This document shows, piece by piece, positions 8,977-17,325 of a stretch of 64,000 nt of DNA (positions are counted from its first letter, which is position 1; every line of letters begins with the position of its first letter). A model generated the notes under the pieces. The model saw only the letters and a program-made list of their open reading frames with translations. It had not been told where the DNA came from and did no database searches. Source of the DNA: Caldimonas tepidiphila (GTDB lineage Bacteria > Pseudomonadota > Gammaproteobacteria > Burkholderiales > Burkholderiaceae_C); contig NZ_QXMG01000017.1 in assembly GCF_003569765.1 (NCBI RefSeq), positions 31,057 to 95,056 of the forward strand, written 5' to 3'. A program made the translations under genes and the position numbers.

Positions 8977-9882
8977 TCAGTCGGACGTCGGCATGAAGAA
9001 CACGGCGCGCTGGGCTTCCTTGAGCCGCGCCGAGGGCGGCTGCGAGATGCCCCACTGGTCCACCCGCCCGGCCGGCCACTTCCAGTCCTCGGGGCCGCCG
9101 ACGCGGTAGCTCTCGTCGATCTGCTCGACCTCGGCCGTGTATTCGATGACCACGCCGAAGGGGTCGATGAAGTAGTTGAAGGCGTTGTTGCCAGGGCCGT
9201 GGCGGCCCGGGCCCCACTCGATGGCGTGGCCGGCGTCGCGCATGCGCCCGCCCCCGCGCATCACCGAGTCGAGCTCCGGCATCACGAACGCGATGTGGTT
9301 GAGCGCATCGTTGTCCGCGTCGCCGAGCGCCACGCTGTGGTGGTCGCGGTCGCAGTTCATGAAGGCCATGATCCGGGTGCGGTCCGAGAGCCTGAAAGCC
9401 AGCGCCTGCTCGAGGAAGCGCTGCGTGGCCGCGACGTCGTGGCTGTTGAGCACGACGTGCGCGAGGCGCTGCGGTCGGTCCCTGGCCTCGTGCGCGTCGG
9501 CGTGCCGCGCGTCCCCGTGCACCACCTGCAGCAGCCGCCCGTGCGGGTCGCGGATCGTCAGGCCGGTGCCGCCGCCCGGCTCGTCGAGCGGGCCCGGCGG
9601 AACCTGCAGCCGGCCGCCCGCGCGCTCGGTGGCGGCCGCGATGTCGTGCAGCGCCTGCGCGCTGCGGGCGCGGAAGGTCACGTGGCGGATCTCGGCGCGC
9701 GGGCTGCCCTGATGGAGCGCCAGCAGGTGGTGGTCGGCTCCGGTGCCGCGCAGGTAGATCGCGCCGTCGGTGCGCGCGACCACGTCGAGGTGCCAGACGC
9801 GGGTGTAGAAGTCCTCGGCCCGTGCCAGGTCGGGCACGTTCAGCGCCACGCTGCGCAGGCCGGCAATCCAGGGGGAACTCAT
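8977..9882 (-). CDS. two-domain VOC extradiol dioxygenase (catechol 2,3-dioxygenase-like)
   Basis: This 301-residue type I extradiol dioxygenase would open a catechol ring next to the hydroxyl pair using Fe(II) and O2. It has two vicinal-oxygen-chelate domains (about 5-125 and 138-260). The metal triad of the C-terminal domain is complete: His142 (RLAHVVLNS), His196 (LNHIAFVMP) and Glu247 (GVVIEYTAEV). A C-terminal tail with EDWKWPAGRVDQWG occurs in the family. It follows the decarboxylase-like gene by 23 bases. The complete triad argues for an active ring-cleaving enzyme rather than a glyoxalase relative. Confidence 0.9.
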   Translation of the reverse strand: MSSPWIAGLRSVALNVPDLARAEDFYTRVWHLDVVARTDGAIYLRGTGADHHLLALHQGSPRAEIRHVTFRARSAQALHDIAAATERAGGRLQVPPGPLDEPGGGTGLTIRDPHGRLLQVVHGDARHADAHEARDRPQRLAHVVLNSHDVAATQRFLEQALAFRLSDRTRIMAFMNCDRDHHSVALGDADNDALNHIAFVMPELDSVMRGGGRMRDAGHAIEWGPGRHGPGNNAFNYFIDPFGVVIEYTAEVEQIDESYRVGGPEDWKWPAGRVDQWGISQPPSARLKEAQRAVFFMPTSD

Positions 9883-9905
9883 AGGGTGAGCCTCTTTGGG
9901 AAAGT

Positions 9906-10934
9906 TCAGGTCGTGGCGGCGTCCAGCGCCAGGAAGCGCCGGGCGTTGCCGTCGAGGAGCTGCCGCACCACCGCCGCGTCGAAGCCGGCGGCCTCGACGC
10001 GCGCGACCGGGGTGCGGTCGTGGAAGTTGAAGGGGTGGTCGGTGCCGAGCATCAGCCGGTCCGCGCCGAAGGTGTCGACGAGGTGGCGCAGCGTCGGGGT
10101 GTCGAAGACCAGCGTGTCGAAGTAGAGCCGGCGCGCCTGCTCGACGGGCGAGGCCTGCAGCTGCTCCTTCAGCGCCGGGAACACCTGCCAGCCCTGCTGC
10201 AGGCGCGGCAGCAGCAGGCCGAGCGTGCCGCCGCCGTGGCTGAAGGCGATGCGCAGCCGCGGGTGGCGCACGAGCAGGTTGCTGGTGATGACGGAGGCGG
10301 CCGCCAGCCCCACCTCGCCGGGATAGGCCAGCACCTGCTGCAGCGGCGCCGGGCCGACCAGGCGCTCCATGCCGGCGGGTTTCAATGCATGCACGAAGAC
10401 CGCGGCGCCGAGCGCCTCGCAGGCCGCGAAGAAGGGCTCGAAACGCTCGTGGCCGATCGGCAGGCCGTTGACGTTGCTGCCGATCTCGACGCCGGGGAAA
10501 CCCAGCGTTTTCACCACGAACTCCAGCTCGGCGATCGCGAGGTCCGTGTCCTGCAGCGGCACCGTGCCCAGCCCGATCAGCGCGCCGTTTCCTTCGGCCA
10601 CCATCGCCGCGATCTGCTCGTTGAGGTAGCGCGAGAGCTGCTGCCCGTCGGCCGGCTCGAACCAGTAGGACAGCAGCTCGGGCATCGGCGAGAGCACCTG
10701 GTGCGACAGGCCCATCGCCGGCAGGTCGGCGAGGCGCCGCGACGGGCTCCAGCACTTGTCGGAGACGGTGCGGTAGACCCTGTCCGCGATCATCACGTGC
10801 CGGTGGCACTCATGCGCCGGCGCCGTCGAGGGCCAGAGCGCCGGCATGCGGCGCCCGAGGCAGGCGGGGAAGTGCTCCGGCACGACGTGCGCATGCACGT
10901 CGATGCCGCAGCAGCGGCACGACATCACGGACAT
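9906..10934 (-). CDS. amidohydrolase family 2, ACMSD-like decarboxylase
   Basis: This 342-residue metal-dependent TIM-barrel enzyme resembles 2-amino-3-carboxymuconate-6-semialdehyde decarboxylase. The full zinc set is visible: His14 and His16 in IDVHAHVVPEHFP, His182 in AVFVHALKP, His233 in IAFSHGGG and Asp299 in LMLGTDHPF. Relatives decarboxylate aromatic acids (gamma-resorcylate, 5-carboxyvanillate) or carboxylated ring-cleavage products. Next to an extradiol dioxygenase both roles are possible. The start is MSVMSC at 10934; a second in-frame ATG four codons later is a possible alternative. Confidence 0.9.
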   Translation of the reverse strand: MSVMSCRCCGIDVHAHVVPEHFPACLGRRMPALWPSTAPAHECHRHVMIADRVYRTVSDKCWSPSRRLADLPAMGLSHQVLSPMPELLSYWFEPADGQQLSRYLNEQIAAMVAEGNGALIGLGTVPLQDTDLAIAELEFVVKTLGFPGVEIGSNVNGLPIGHERFEPFFAACEALGAAVFVHALKPAGMERLVGPAPLQQVLAYPGEVGLAAASVITSNLLVRHPRLRIAFSHGGGTLGLLLPRLQQGWQVFPALKEQLQASPVEQARRLYFDTLVFDTPTLRHLVDTFGADRLMLGTDHPFNFHDRTPVARVEAAGFDAAVVRQLLDGNARRFLALDAATT

Positions 10935-10949
10935 GGAAACCCCCGGGGT

Positions 10950-11375
10950 TCAGCCGTGCTGCAGGCCGGCGGCCTCGACGCCGGCGATGCAGATCGCCTC
11001 GTCCTCGTCACCGGTGCCCCCGGAAGCGCCGACCGCGCCGAGCACCCGGCCCTGCGCGTCCTTGATCAGCACCGCGCCGGTCTGCGGCAGGAAGCGGCCC
11101 TGCGCGGTGGCGGCCAGGCTCACGAAGAAGTTGGGATTGCCCTGGGCGCGCTCGCCGAGCACGCGGCTCGACGCGCCCATGCCGACCGCCGCCCAGGCCT
11201 TGCCGGTCGCGACGTCGATGCGGAACATGCTCGCCCCGTCCTCGCGCTGCGCCGCCTTCAGATGGCCGGCCTCGTCGAGCACGACGACCGCCATCGGCCT
11301 GTAGCCTGCCTGCCGGGATGCGGTGAGCGCCGCCTGAAGGATGGTGTTGGCTTGTGCCAGGGTCAGTGAGGCCAT
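10950..11375 (-). CDS. GlcG/HbpS-like (DUF336) protein, first gene of the catabolic operon
   Basis: This 141-residue protein is of the GlcG/HbpS (DUF336, heme-binding-like) family, recognised from SLTLAQANTILQAAL at the start, VVVLDEAGHLKA, KAWAAVGMG and the glycine-rich C-terminus LGAVGASGGTGDEDE. The family is found in many catabolic operons, and its biochemical role is poorly defined. The start MASLTL at 11375 is preferred to longer in-frame starts because it matches the family N-terminus and follows GGAGACGAG on the coding strand. The two inverted repeats at 11453-11501 lie about 80-125 bases upstream, so this is the promoter-proximal gene. Confidence 0.87.
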   Translation of the reverse strand: MASLTLAQANTILQAALTASRQAGYRPMAVVVLDEAGHLKAAQREDGASMFRIDVATGKAWAAVGMGASSRVLGERAQGNPNFFVSLAATAQGRFLPQTGAVLIKDAQGRVLGAVGASGGTGDEDEAICIAGVEAAGLQHG

Positions 11376-11452
11376 GATCTCGTCTCCATTGCGCCCGCCG
11401 CAGTGGCGGGGCTGTTCTTTGATCTGGCACAAAGTCTAGGGAGCGCCTTGAT

Positions 11453-11476
11453 ATCCATCTAGACGATTCGATGGAT
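11453..11476. promoter_or_regulatory. inverted repeat ATCCATC-N10-GATGGAT, probable LysR operator
   Basis: The seven-base arms are identical to those over the start of the LysR gene at 1531. Here a 10-base spacer replaces the single base. The position, about 80 bases before the first operon gene, suits a LysR activation or recognition site. That the LysR at 1531 binds here is inferred from the shared arms. Confidence 0.6.
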
Positions 11477-11480
11477 ACAT

Positions 11481-11501
11481 GAAATCCACAAAATGGATTT
11501 C
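11481..11501. promoter_or_regulatory. inverted repeat GAAATCCA-N5-TGGATTTC, second operator-like site
   Basis: Perfect 8-base arms with a 5-base spacer lie four bases from the 11453-11476 repeat and share its ATCCA/TGGAT core. Two adjacent dyads are common for LysR promoters, which have a recognition and an activation site. Confidence 0.55.
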
Positions 11502-11679
11502 GTGGGTGCGGACCTGAACCGGTCCCTCGCTTCACGAGCCCTGGGCCGGGCACCTCGGGATTGCGCTCGCCGGGGCGACCGGGTCGAGCCTGCGGGCGAC
11601 GGTCATGGCGGTCGCGCGGCGGGGTGCGCCGGTCGCCGCCCCTCGGTCCGGGCGCTCGGGCGCCCGGACGAGGCGGGTC

Positions 11680-12684
11680 TCAGGCCGTGCGAGGCCGGCG
11701 TCCGCGCACCGGCGCGGCCGCCGGCGGCGTCGCGGGCTCCTGCGGGACGAGCGCCGCCGTCTGCGCGTGAAGCAGGTCCAGGAAGCGCCGCGCGGACGGG
11801 CTGAGCGGGCGGCCGCGCCGCACGATCGAGCCGTAGGGCTCGAGCTGGCTGCTCAAGCGCACCGGCAGCACCCGCAGCAGGTGCCGGGCCGCATAGCTGC
11901 CGGCCAGCGAGGCCGGCACCACCGCCACCATCGGCGCCTCGGCGATCAGGAACAGCGTGGTGAGGATCGACGCGGTCTCGACCAGGTTCTGCGGCCGCTC
12001 CACGCCCTGGAGCCGGAACTCCTGCTCGAGCGCCTCGCGCATCGGCGACTCGCGCGGCTGCAGCACCCAGGGCTGCCCGACCAGGTCGGCGAGCGACAGG
12101 CGGCGGACCCGCGCGAGCGGGTGCGCGGGCCCGACGACCACGCTCAGCGGCTCGTCCTCCAGCACGCGCGTGAGGTAGTCCTGGGGCGCATGGCCGTCCG
12201 TGACGCGCCCGACCATCACGTCGAGCTTGCCCTGGTCCAGCAGGTCGAGCAGGTGATCGCTCGTCTCGGTCAGCACGCTGATGCGCAGGCGGGGCTGCTC
12301 GCCCTTGAGCCGCGCGACGGCGCGCGTCAGGTAGGTCGGCGACGGCGCGAGGATGCTGCCGATCGCGAGCGTCCCCCCTTCCCCCGCCCTAAGGTCCTCG
12401 AGGTCGCGCGCCAGCGCCGCGAGGGACCCCTTCAGTCCGCCGAAGTGGTCCAGCACCGCGGTGCCCGCGGCAGTGGGCCGCAGCCTGCGCCCGTCCCGCT
12501 CGAACAGCCGCAGGTCGAGCGAGGACTCCAGCTCCTTGAGCATGTTCGTCGCCGCAGGCTGCGTCATGCCCAGCTCCGCGGCGGCGGCCCGCAGCGTGCC
12601 CCGGGCCTGCAGCTCGAGCAGCAGCGCGACCTGCCGCAGCCGGAGCCGGTTCAGCAGCGTCTCGGCCGAGAGGGTCTGCGCCAT
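11680..12684 (-). CDS. LysR-family transcriptional regulator
   Basis: This is a 334-residue LysR protein. The N-terminal HTH covers about 15-75 (LRQVALLLELQARGTLRAAAAELGMTQPAATNMLKELE) and the periplasmic-binding-like effector domain about 100-300. The start MAQTLS gives a short extension before the HTH, as in GbpR-type LysR proteins, which respond to sugars and sugar acids. The C-terminus ends in an Ala/Pro/Arg-rich tail. It is divergent from the Bug receptor gene at 12791 and probably controls the Bug-pdxA2-dehydratase-aldolase operon through the 106-base intergenic region. Confidence 0.92.
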   Translation of the reverse strand: MAQTLSAETLLNRLRLRQVALLLELQARGTLRAAAAELGMTQPAATNMLKELESSLDLRLFERDGRRLRPTAAGTAVLDHFGGLKGSLAALARDLEDLRAGEGGTLAIGSILAPSPTYLTRAVARLKGEQPRLRISVLTETSDHLLDLLDQGKLDVMVGRVTDGHAPQDYLTRVLEDEPLSVVVGPAHPLARVRRLSLADLVGQPWVLQPRESPMREALEQEFRLQGVERPQNLVETASILTTLFLIAEAPMVAVVPASLAGSYAARHLLRVLPVRLSSQLEPYGSIVRRGRPLSPSARRFLDLLHAQTAALVPQEPATPPAAAPVRGRRPRTA

Positions 12685-12790
12685 GTATAAGCCTGGTGTA
12701 TCAGTTGATCACGACTTTTAATTTTACGGTTAATGATCGGCAGCCCTAGGATGCGAAGCACGACGAGCATCCCAATACAAGGAGACAACG
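12685..12790. promoter_or_regulatory. divergent promoter region, LysR / Bug operon
   Basis: This is an AT-rich island in GC-rich DNA. It contains TTAA-N8-TTAA (about 12718-12733), a TGATCA palindrome and a GTATAAGCCTGGTGTATC stretch next to the LysR start, all suitable for a LysR dimer. GGAGAC (12781-12786) is the ribosome-binding site of the Bug gene. The exact operator is not certain. Confidence 0.5.
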
Positions 12791-13750
12791 ATGAAGATCC
12801 GCTGGACCGTGCTGCCCGCCCTGGTGCTGGGCCTGGCCTCCGCCGCACATGCGCAGGAGTGGCCCACGAAGCCGATCCGCATCCTGGTCGGCTCCTCGCC
12901 CGGCGGCGGCACCGACGCCGCGGCGCGCGCGGTGGCCGACAAGCTGGGGCCAGCCCTGAAGACGACCACGATGGTCGAGAACAAGCCCGGCGCCTCGAAC
13001 ACGTTGGCGGCGGCGGAGGCCGCCCGCTCGAACGACGGCCACACGCTGGTGATGGGCGTGTCGACCGCTCACGCGATCGCGCCGCACCTGATCCGGCTGA
13101 GCTACGACAACAACAAGGACCTGGTCCCGGTGGCCTTCGTCGGCGCGGTGCCCAACGTGCTCGTGGTCGGCCAGCAGCTCGGCGTCAACAGCGTCGGCGG
13201 CCTGCTCGAGCTCCTGCGCAAGCAGCCTGGCAAGATGAACTTCGCCTCCAGCGGCGCGGGAAGCACCCAGCACATCGCTGCCGAGATGTTCAAGGAGGCG
13301 ACCGGCACCACCATCACCCATGTGCCCTATCGCGGCAGCTCGCCAGCGCTGATCGACCTGATGGCCGGCAACGTCGAGATGAGCTTCGACACGATGGCGT
13401 CGGTGCTGCCCCACATCAAGAGTGGCAAGGTGCAGGCGCTCGCGGTCGCGAGCGCCAAGCGCAGCCCGCAGCTGCCGAACGTGCCGACGATGGCCGAGGC
13501 CGGCGTGAAGGGCGTCGAGATGAGCGCCTGGTACGGCATCTACATGCCGGCGAGCACGCCGAAGGCGGTGCAGGAACGCGTGCACGACGAGGTGCAGAAA
13601 CTGGTCCAGCTGCCCGACACGAAGTCGCGGCTCGAATCGGTCGGCATGGAGGTCACGCCGATGACCCAGGCGCAGTTCCAGGCCTTCCACACGGCCGAGA
13701 ACCAGCGCTACGGCGAGCTGATCAAGCGCCGCAACATCAGGATCGACTGA
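12791..13750 (+). CDS. Bug/TctC-family periplasmic solute receptor
   Basis: This 319-residue exported binding protein has a signal peptide MKIRWTVLPALVLGLASAAHA, and the mature form starts QEWPTKPIRILVGSSPGGGTDAAAR, the Bug hallmark. It heads an operon with a PdxA2-like dehydrogenase, an enolase-superfamily dehydratase and a DapA-like lyase, so a hydroxylated carboxylic (sugar) acid is the likely ligand. No TctA or TctB gene is nearby. GGAGAC four bases before the ATG supports the start. Confidence 0.93.
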   Translation: MKIRWTVLPALVLGLASAAHAQEWPTKPIRILVGSSPGGGTDAAARAVADKLGPALKTTTMVENKPGASNTLAAAEAARSNDGHTLVMGVSTAHAIAPHLIRLSYDNNKDLVPVAFVGAVPNVLVVGQQLGVNSVGGLLELLRKQPGKMNFASSGAGSTQHIAAEMFKEATGTTITHVPYRGSSPALIDLMAGNVEMSFDTMASVLPHIKSGKVQALAVASAKRSPQLPNVPTMAEAGVKGVEMSAWYGIYMPASTPKAVQERVHDEVQKLVQLPDTKSRLESVGMEVTPMTQAQFQAFHTAENQRYGELIKRRNIRID

Positions 13751-13795
13751 GGCACGCGCCCTTCCCGCCGCCGCAGCCCCACGAAAGGACCCGAA

Positions 13796-14830
13796 GTGAA
13801 TGCAAGCCCCCTGCCAGTCGTCGCGCTGACGCTCGGCGACCCCGCCGGCATCGGCGCCGAGCTGATCGCCCGCCTGCTGGCGCTTCCCGAGACGACCCGC
13901 GGCGCCAACGTCGTGCTGGTCGGCGATCCCTGGCTCTGGGACGACGGGCAGACGATCGCCGGCACCGCGGTCGCGTGCGACCCCGTCGCCTCCTTCGCCG
14001 AGGTGCGCGGCCGCGCCGACACCTCCCGCCCGGCCTTCCTGCGCATGGACACGGTGCGGCGCGAGCAGGTGCAGCGCGGGCAGGTCGGCGCGGCGGGCGG
14101 CGCCTCGGTGCTCGCGGTGCTGGACCGCTGCATGGACGCGGCGCGCGCCGGCGAGATCGACGCGATCTGCTTCGCGCCGCTGAACAAGCACGCGATGAAG
14201 CTCGGCGGCCTGAAGCACGAGGACGAGCTGCACCACTTCGCCGAGCACCTCGGCGTGGACGGCTACTTCTGCGAGTTCAACACGCTCGACGGGCTGTGGA
14301 CCTCGCGCGTGTCCTCGCACATCCCGCTGAAGGATGCCGCGGGCTACCTGAGCCGCGAGCGCATCGCCGAGGCCGCGCGGCTGATCCACCGCTCGCTGCA
14401 GGCCGCGGGCGTCGCGCAGCCGAAGGTGGCGGTGGCGGGCTTCAACCCGCACAACGGCGACGGCGGCACCTGCGGCCGCGAGGAGATCGACATCATCGAG
14501 CCGGCGGTGCGCCAGCTCCAGGCCGAGGGCCTGCCGGTCGAGGGTCCCTTCCCGGCCGACACGATCTTCCTGAAGGCGCGCGCCGGCGAGTTCCAGGCCA
14601 TCGTCACGATGTACCACGACCAGGGCCAGATCGCGCTCAAGCTGCTCGGCTTCAGCCAGGGCGTGACGGTGCAGGGCGGGCTGCCGATCCCGATCACCAC
14701 GCCCGCGCACGGCACCGCCTACGACATCGCCGGCCTCGGCCGGGCGAACGTCGGCGCGACCGCCAACGCCTTCGCGATCGCCTGCCGCATGGGCCTCGCG
14801 GGCCGCGAGGCCCGCCCCCCCGCCACCTGA
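13796..14830 (+). CDS. PdxA/PdxA2-family 4-hydroxythreonine-4-phosphate dehydrogenase-like protein
   Basis: This 344-residue NAD-dependent, metal-binding dehydrogenase of the PdxA fold has the N-terminal [15 protein letters not shown] and metal-ligand regions at [31 protein letters not shown] and the C-terminal [13 protein letters not shown]. Members oxidise 4-phospho-hydroxyacids such as 4-phosphohydroxythreonine in B6 synthesis, or 4-phospho-threonate and erythronate in catabolism. The operon context with a dehydratase and an aldolase argues for the catabolic PdxA2 type. The usual partner kinase (DUF1537) is not in the window. The start is GTG, 8-14 bases after GAAAGGA. Confidence 0.9.
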   Translation: MNASPLPVVALTLGDPAGIGAELIARLLALPETTRGANVVLVGDPWLWDDGQTIAGTAVACDPVASFAEVRGRADTSRPAFLRMDTVRREQVQRGQVGAAGGASVLAVLDRCMDAARAGEIDAICFAPLNKHAMKLGGLKHEDELHHFAEHLGVDGYFCEFNTLDGLWTSRVSSHIPLKDAAGYLSRERIAEAARLIHRSLQAAGVAQPKVAVAGFNPHNGDGGTCGREEIDIIEPAVRQLQAEGLPVEGPFPADTIFLKARAGEFQAIVTMYHDQGQIALKLLGFSQGVTVQGGLPIPITTPAHGTAYDIAGLGRANVGATANAFAIACRMGLAGREARPPAT

Positions 14831-14960
14831 CGACGACCGGCGGCGCCTGCCCGTTTCCCTCCACGACGATGCCGGGGCCGCAGAGGACCCCGGCCCGGCG
14901 GAGCCCTGCCCGCCACACCCCGACGACCCACTCAACCGCAGTCCTGCACGAAAGCACACC

Positions 14961-16157
14961 ATGAAGATCAAACACGTCCGCGCCCGCGTCTTCGAATGGA
15001 AGGGCAAGACCGTCCCGCCGCAGGGCAACTTCTGCTCCAACGCGATGGACCTGGTCTACGACAACAAGGCCAACCGGCACGCGTCCGGCCAGGACACGAT
15101 GAACACCTTCCGCTTCCACGGCTGGACGGTGGTGGAGATCGAGACCGACGACGGCATCGTCGGCTACGGCAACGTGGCGCTGGCGCCGAAGATCGCCAAG
15201 GCCGTCATCGACGAGTACCTCACGCCGCTGCTGCTCGGCCAGGATCCCTGGGACTACGAGTACCTGAACCAGCGCATGTACCGCGCCACGCACGCCTGGG
15301 GCCGCAAGGGCGTCGGGATGGCGGCGATCTCGGCGGTCGACATCGCGATCTGGGACATCCTCGGCAAGTCGGTGAACAAGCCGGTTTTCAAGCTGCTCGG
15401 CGGGCGCACCAAGGAGAAGATCCCCTGCTACTACAGCAAGCTCTACCGCACGGAGCTGAAGGAGCTGCAGGCCGAGGCCGAGACCTTCCTGAAACAGGGT
15501 TTCCGCGCCTTCAAGATGCGCTTCGGCCACGGCCCGGCGCACGGCCAGCAGGGCGTGGTCGAGAACCTCAAGGCGGTCGAGGCGGTGCGCGAGGTGATCG
15601 GCTACGACAACGACCTGATGCTCGAGTGCTACATGGGCTGGAACCTGGAGTACGCCAAGCGGATGCTCCCGAAGCTCGCGAAGTTCCAGCCGCGCTGGCT
15701 GGAGGAGCCGGTGATCGCCGACGACATCGACGGCTACGCCGAGCTCAACGCGATGAACATCGTCCCGATCTCCGGCGGCGAGCACGAGTTCTCGCTCTAC
15801 GGCTTCAAGCAGCTGCTCGACCGCAAGGCGGTCTCAGTGGTGCAGTACGACACCAACCGCGTCGGCGGCATCACGATGGCGCACAAGATCAACGCGCTGT
15901 GCGAGGCCTACAGCGTGCCGGTGATCCCGCACGCCGGGCAGATGCACAACTACCACCTGACGATGAGCAGCCTGAACTGCCCGATGAGCGAGTACTTCCC
16001 GATGTTCGACGTCGAGGTCGGCAACGAGCTGTTCTACTACATCTTCGACGGCGAGCCGGTGGCCGAGAACGGCTTCCTGCAGCTGCGCGACGACGTGCCG
16101 GGCCTGGGCCTGTCGCTCAAGACCGAGTTCCTGGACCAGTTCCACATCATCGAGTGA
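14961..16157 (+). CDS. enolase-superfamily sugar-acid dehydratase, L-rhamnonate dehydratase-like
   Basis: This 398-residue cytoplasmic Mg-dependent dehydratase has an N-terminal capping domain (1-130) that leads into [11 protein letters not shown] and the TIM barrel. Probable metal ligands are Glu222 (LECYMGW), Glu248/249 (WLEEPV) and Glu274 (SGGEHE). The His324-Asp297 dyad ([15 protein letters not shown]) is the general acid/base. The residues after the barrel's second strand, [12 protein letters not shown], resemble the rhamnonate dehydratase branch rather than the KxK mandelate racemase motif. It probably dehydrates an acid sugar to a 2-keto-3-deoxy acid, the substrate type for the aldolase-like gene 10 bases downstream. 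The precise sugar is unknown. Confidence 0.88.
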   Translation: MKIKHVRARVFEWKGKTVPPQGNFCSNAMDLVYDNKANRHASGQDTMNTFRFHGWTVVEIETDDGIVGYGNVALAPKIAKAVIDEYLTPLLLGQDPWDYEYLNQRMYRATHAWGRKGVGMAAISAVDIAIWDILGKSVNKPVFKLLGGRTKEKIPCYYSKLYRTELKELQAEAETFLKQGFRAFKMRFGHGPAHGQQGVVENLKAVEAVREVIGYDNDLMLECYMGWNLEYAKRMLPKLAKFQPRWLEEPVIADDIDGYAELNAMNIVPISGGEHEFSLYGFKQLLDRKAVSVVQYDTNRVGGITMAHKINALCEAYSVPVIPHAGQMHNYHLTMSSLNCPMSEYFPMFDVEVGNELFYYIFDGEPVAENGFLQLRDDVPGLGLSLKTEFLDQFHIIE

Positions 16158-16167
16158 GGAGGCTCAC

Positions 16168-17085
16168 ATGAAGCGACCCTACCGAGGCGTGTTCCCGGTG
16201 GTGCCCACCACCTTCACCGAGACCGGCGAGCTCGACCTCGCGAGCCAGAAGCGCTGCGTCGACTTCATGATCGACGCGGGCTCGAACGGCCTGTGCATCC
16301 TCGCCAACTTCTCCGAGCAGTTCCTGCTCGCCGACGAGGAGCGAGAGGTCCTGACGCGCACCATCCTCGAGCACGTGGCCGGCCGCGTGCCGGTGATCGT
16401 CACGACCACGCACTTCGGCACCCGGCTGTGCGCCGAGCGCAGCCGCCGCGCGCAGGACATGGGCGCGGCGATGGTGATGGCGATGCCGCCCTACCACGGC
16501 GCGACGCTGCGCGTGCCGCAGGAGGAGATCTTCCGCTTCTTCTCCGCTGTGTCGGACGCGATCTCGATCCCGATCATGATCCAGGACGCGCCGGTGGCCG
16601 GCACGCCGCTGCCGGCAGCCTTCCTCGCGAGGATGGCGCGCGAGATCGAGCAGGTGTCCTACTTCAAGATCGAGACGCCGCAGGCAGCCGTGAAGCTGCA
16701 GGAGCTGATCGCGCTCGGCGGCGAGGCGGTCGAGGGGCCGTGGGACGGCGAGGAGGGCATCACGCTGTGGGCGGACCTCGAGGCCGGCGCCACCGGCGCG
16801 ATGACCGGCGGCGGCTTCCCGGACGGGATGCGTGCCATCGTCGACGCCTACGCGGCCGGGCAGCGCGACGAGGCCTTCAGCCTGTACCAGCGCTGGCTGC
16901 CGCTGATCAACTGGGAGAACCGGCAGGCCGGCTTCCTGGCCGCGAAGGCGCTGATGAAGGAAGGCGGCGTCATCGCCTGCGACGCGCCGCGCCATCCCTG
17001 GCCCCCGATGCATCCGTCGACCCGAGCCGGCCTGATCGACATCGCCCGACGGCTCGATCCGCTGGTGCTGCGCTGGGCACGATGA
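16168..17085 (+). CDS. DapA/N-acetylneuraminate-lyase family protein (2-keto-3-deoxy acid lyase-like)
   Basis: This is a 305-residue class I aldolase/dehydratase fold protein. The Schiff-base lysine is Lys167 in SYFKIETP. The tyrosine that most DapA-type enzymes carry in a YNVP-like motif is replaced: the matching segment reads IMIQDAP, with Gln139 at the Tyr position. The family cleaves or dehydrates 2-keto-3-deoxy acids, which suits the dehydratase gene directly upstream (10-base gap, GGAGG before the ATG). The altered catalytic dyad suggests a non-standard substrate or chemistry. Confidence 0.88.
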   Translation: MKRPYRGVFPVVPTTFTETGELDLASQKRCVDFMIDAGSNGLCILANFSEQFLLADEEREVLTRTILEHVAGRVPVIVTTTHFGTRLCAERSRRAQDMGAAMVMAMPPYHGATLRVPQEEIFRFFSAVSDAISIPIMIQDAPVAGTPLPAAFLARMAREIEQVSYFKIETPQAAVKLQELIALGGEAVEGPWDGEEGITLWADLEAGATGAMTGGGFPDGMRAIVDAYAAGQRDEAFSLYQRWLPLINWENRQAGFLAAKALMKEGGVIACDAPRHPWPPMHPSTRAGLIDIARRLDPLVLRWAR

Positions 17086-17260
17086 AGAAAGCGGCCCGGC
17101 GGGGCGGCCCGCGCCCTGACCGCCCGTTTTCCGTTGAAGGATCACCGCCGATGCTCCGTTCGATGCCCGTGCGGGCACGGGTTGCCTGAAACGGGGATAC
17201 TTCAGCGCCCTAGGCTGCAGTCCGGCGCCCTCGCGGGCATCGGCTTGCCGCCTCCCGGCC

Positions 17261-17288
17261 GGCTCCCTCGCGGGAGCCGTTTTCGTTT
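17261..17288 (+). terminator. rho-independent terminator after the sugar-acid operon
   Basis: The perfect stem GGCTCCC-TCGC-GGGAGCC (17261-17278) is followed by GTTTTCGTTT. It separates the aldolase-like gene from the AEC permease gene. A smaller hairpin CCCGTG-CGGG-CACGGG lies upstream at 17166-17181. Confidence 0.75.
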
Positions 17289-17325
17289 CGCCCCCGCCTC
17301 CGCTCCCCTTTCCCGACACCCGCGC

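Larger units (their letters stand above)
11376..11679. other. 304-base promoter region of the nine-gene operon
   Basis: No gene is recognised. The left part carries the operon's ribosome-binding site and, at 11453-11501, two inverted repeats described separately; this stretch is AT-richer than its surroundings. The right part (about 11505-11679) is GC-rich and runs to the stop of the convergent-side LysR gene. Confidence 0.6.
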
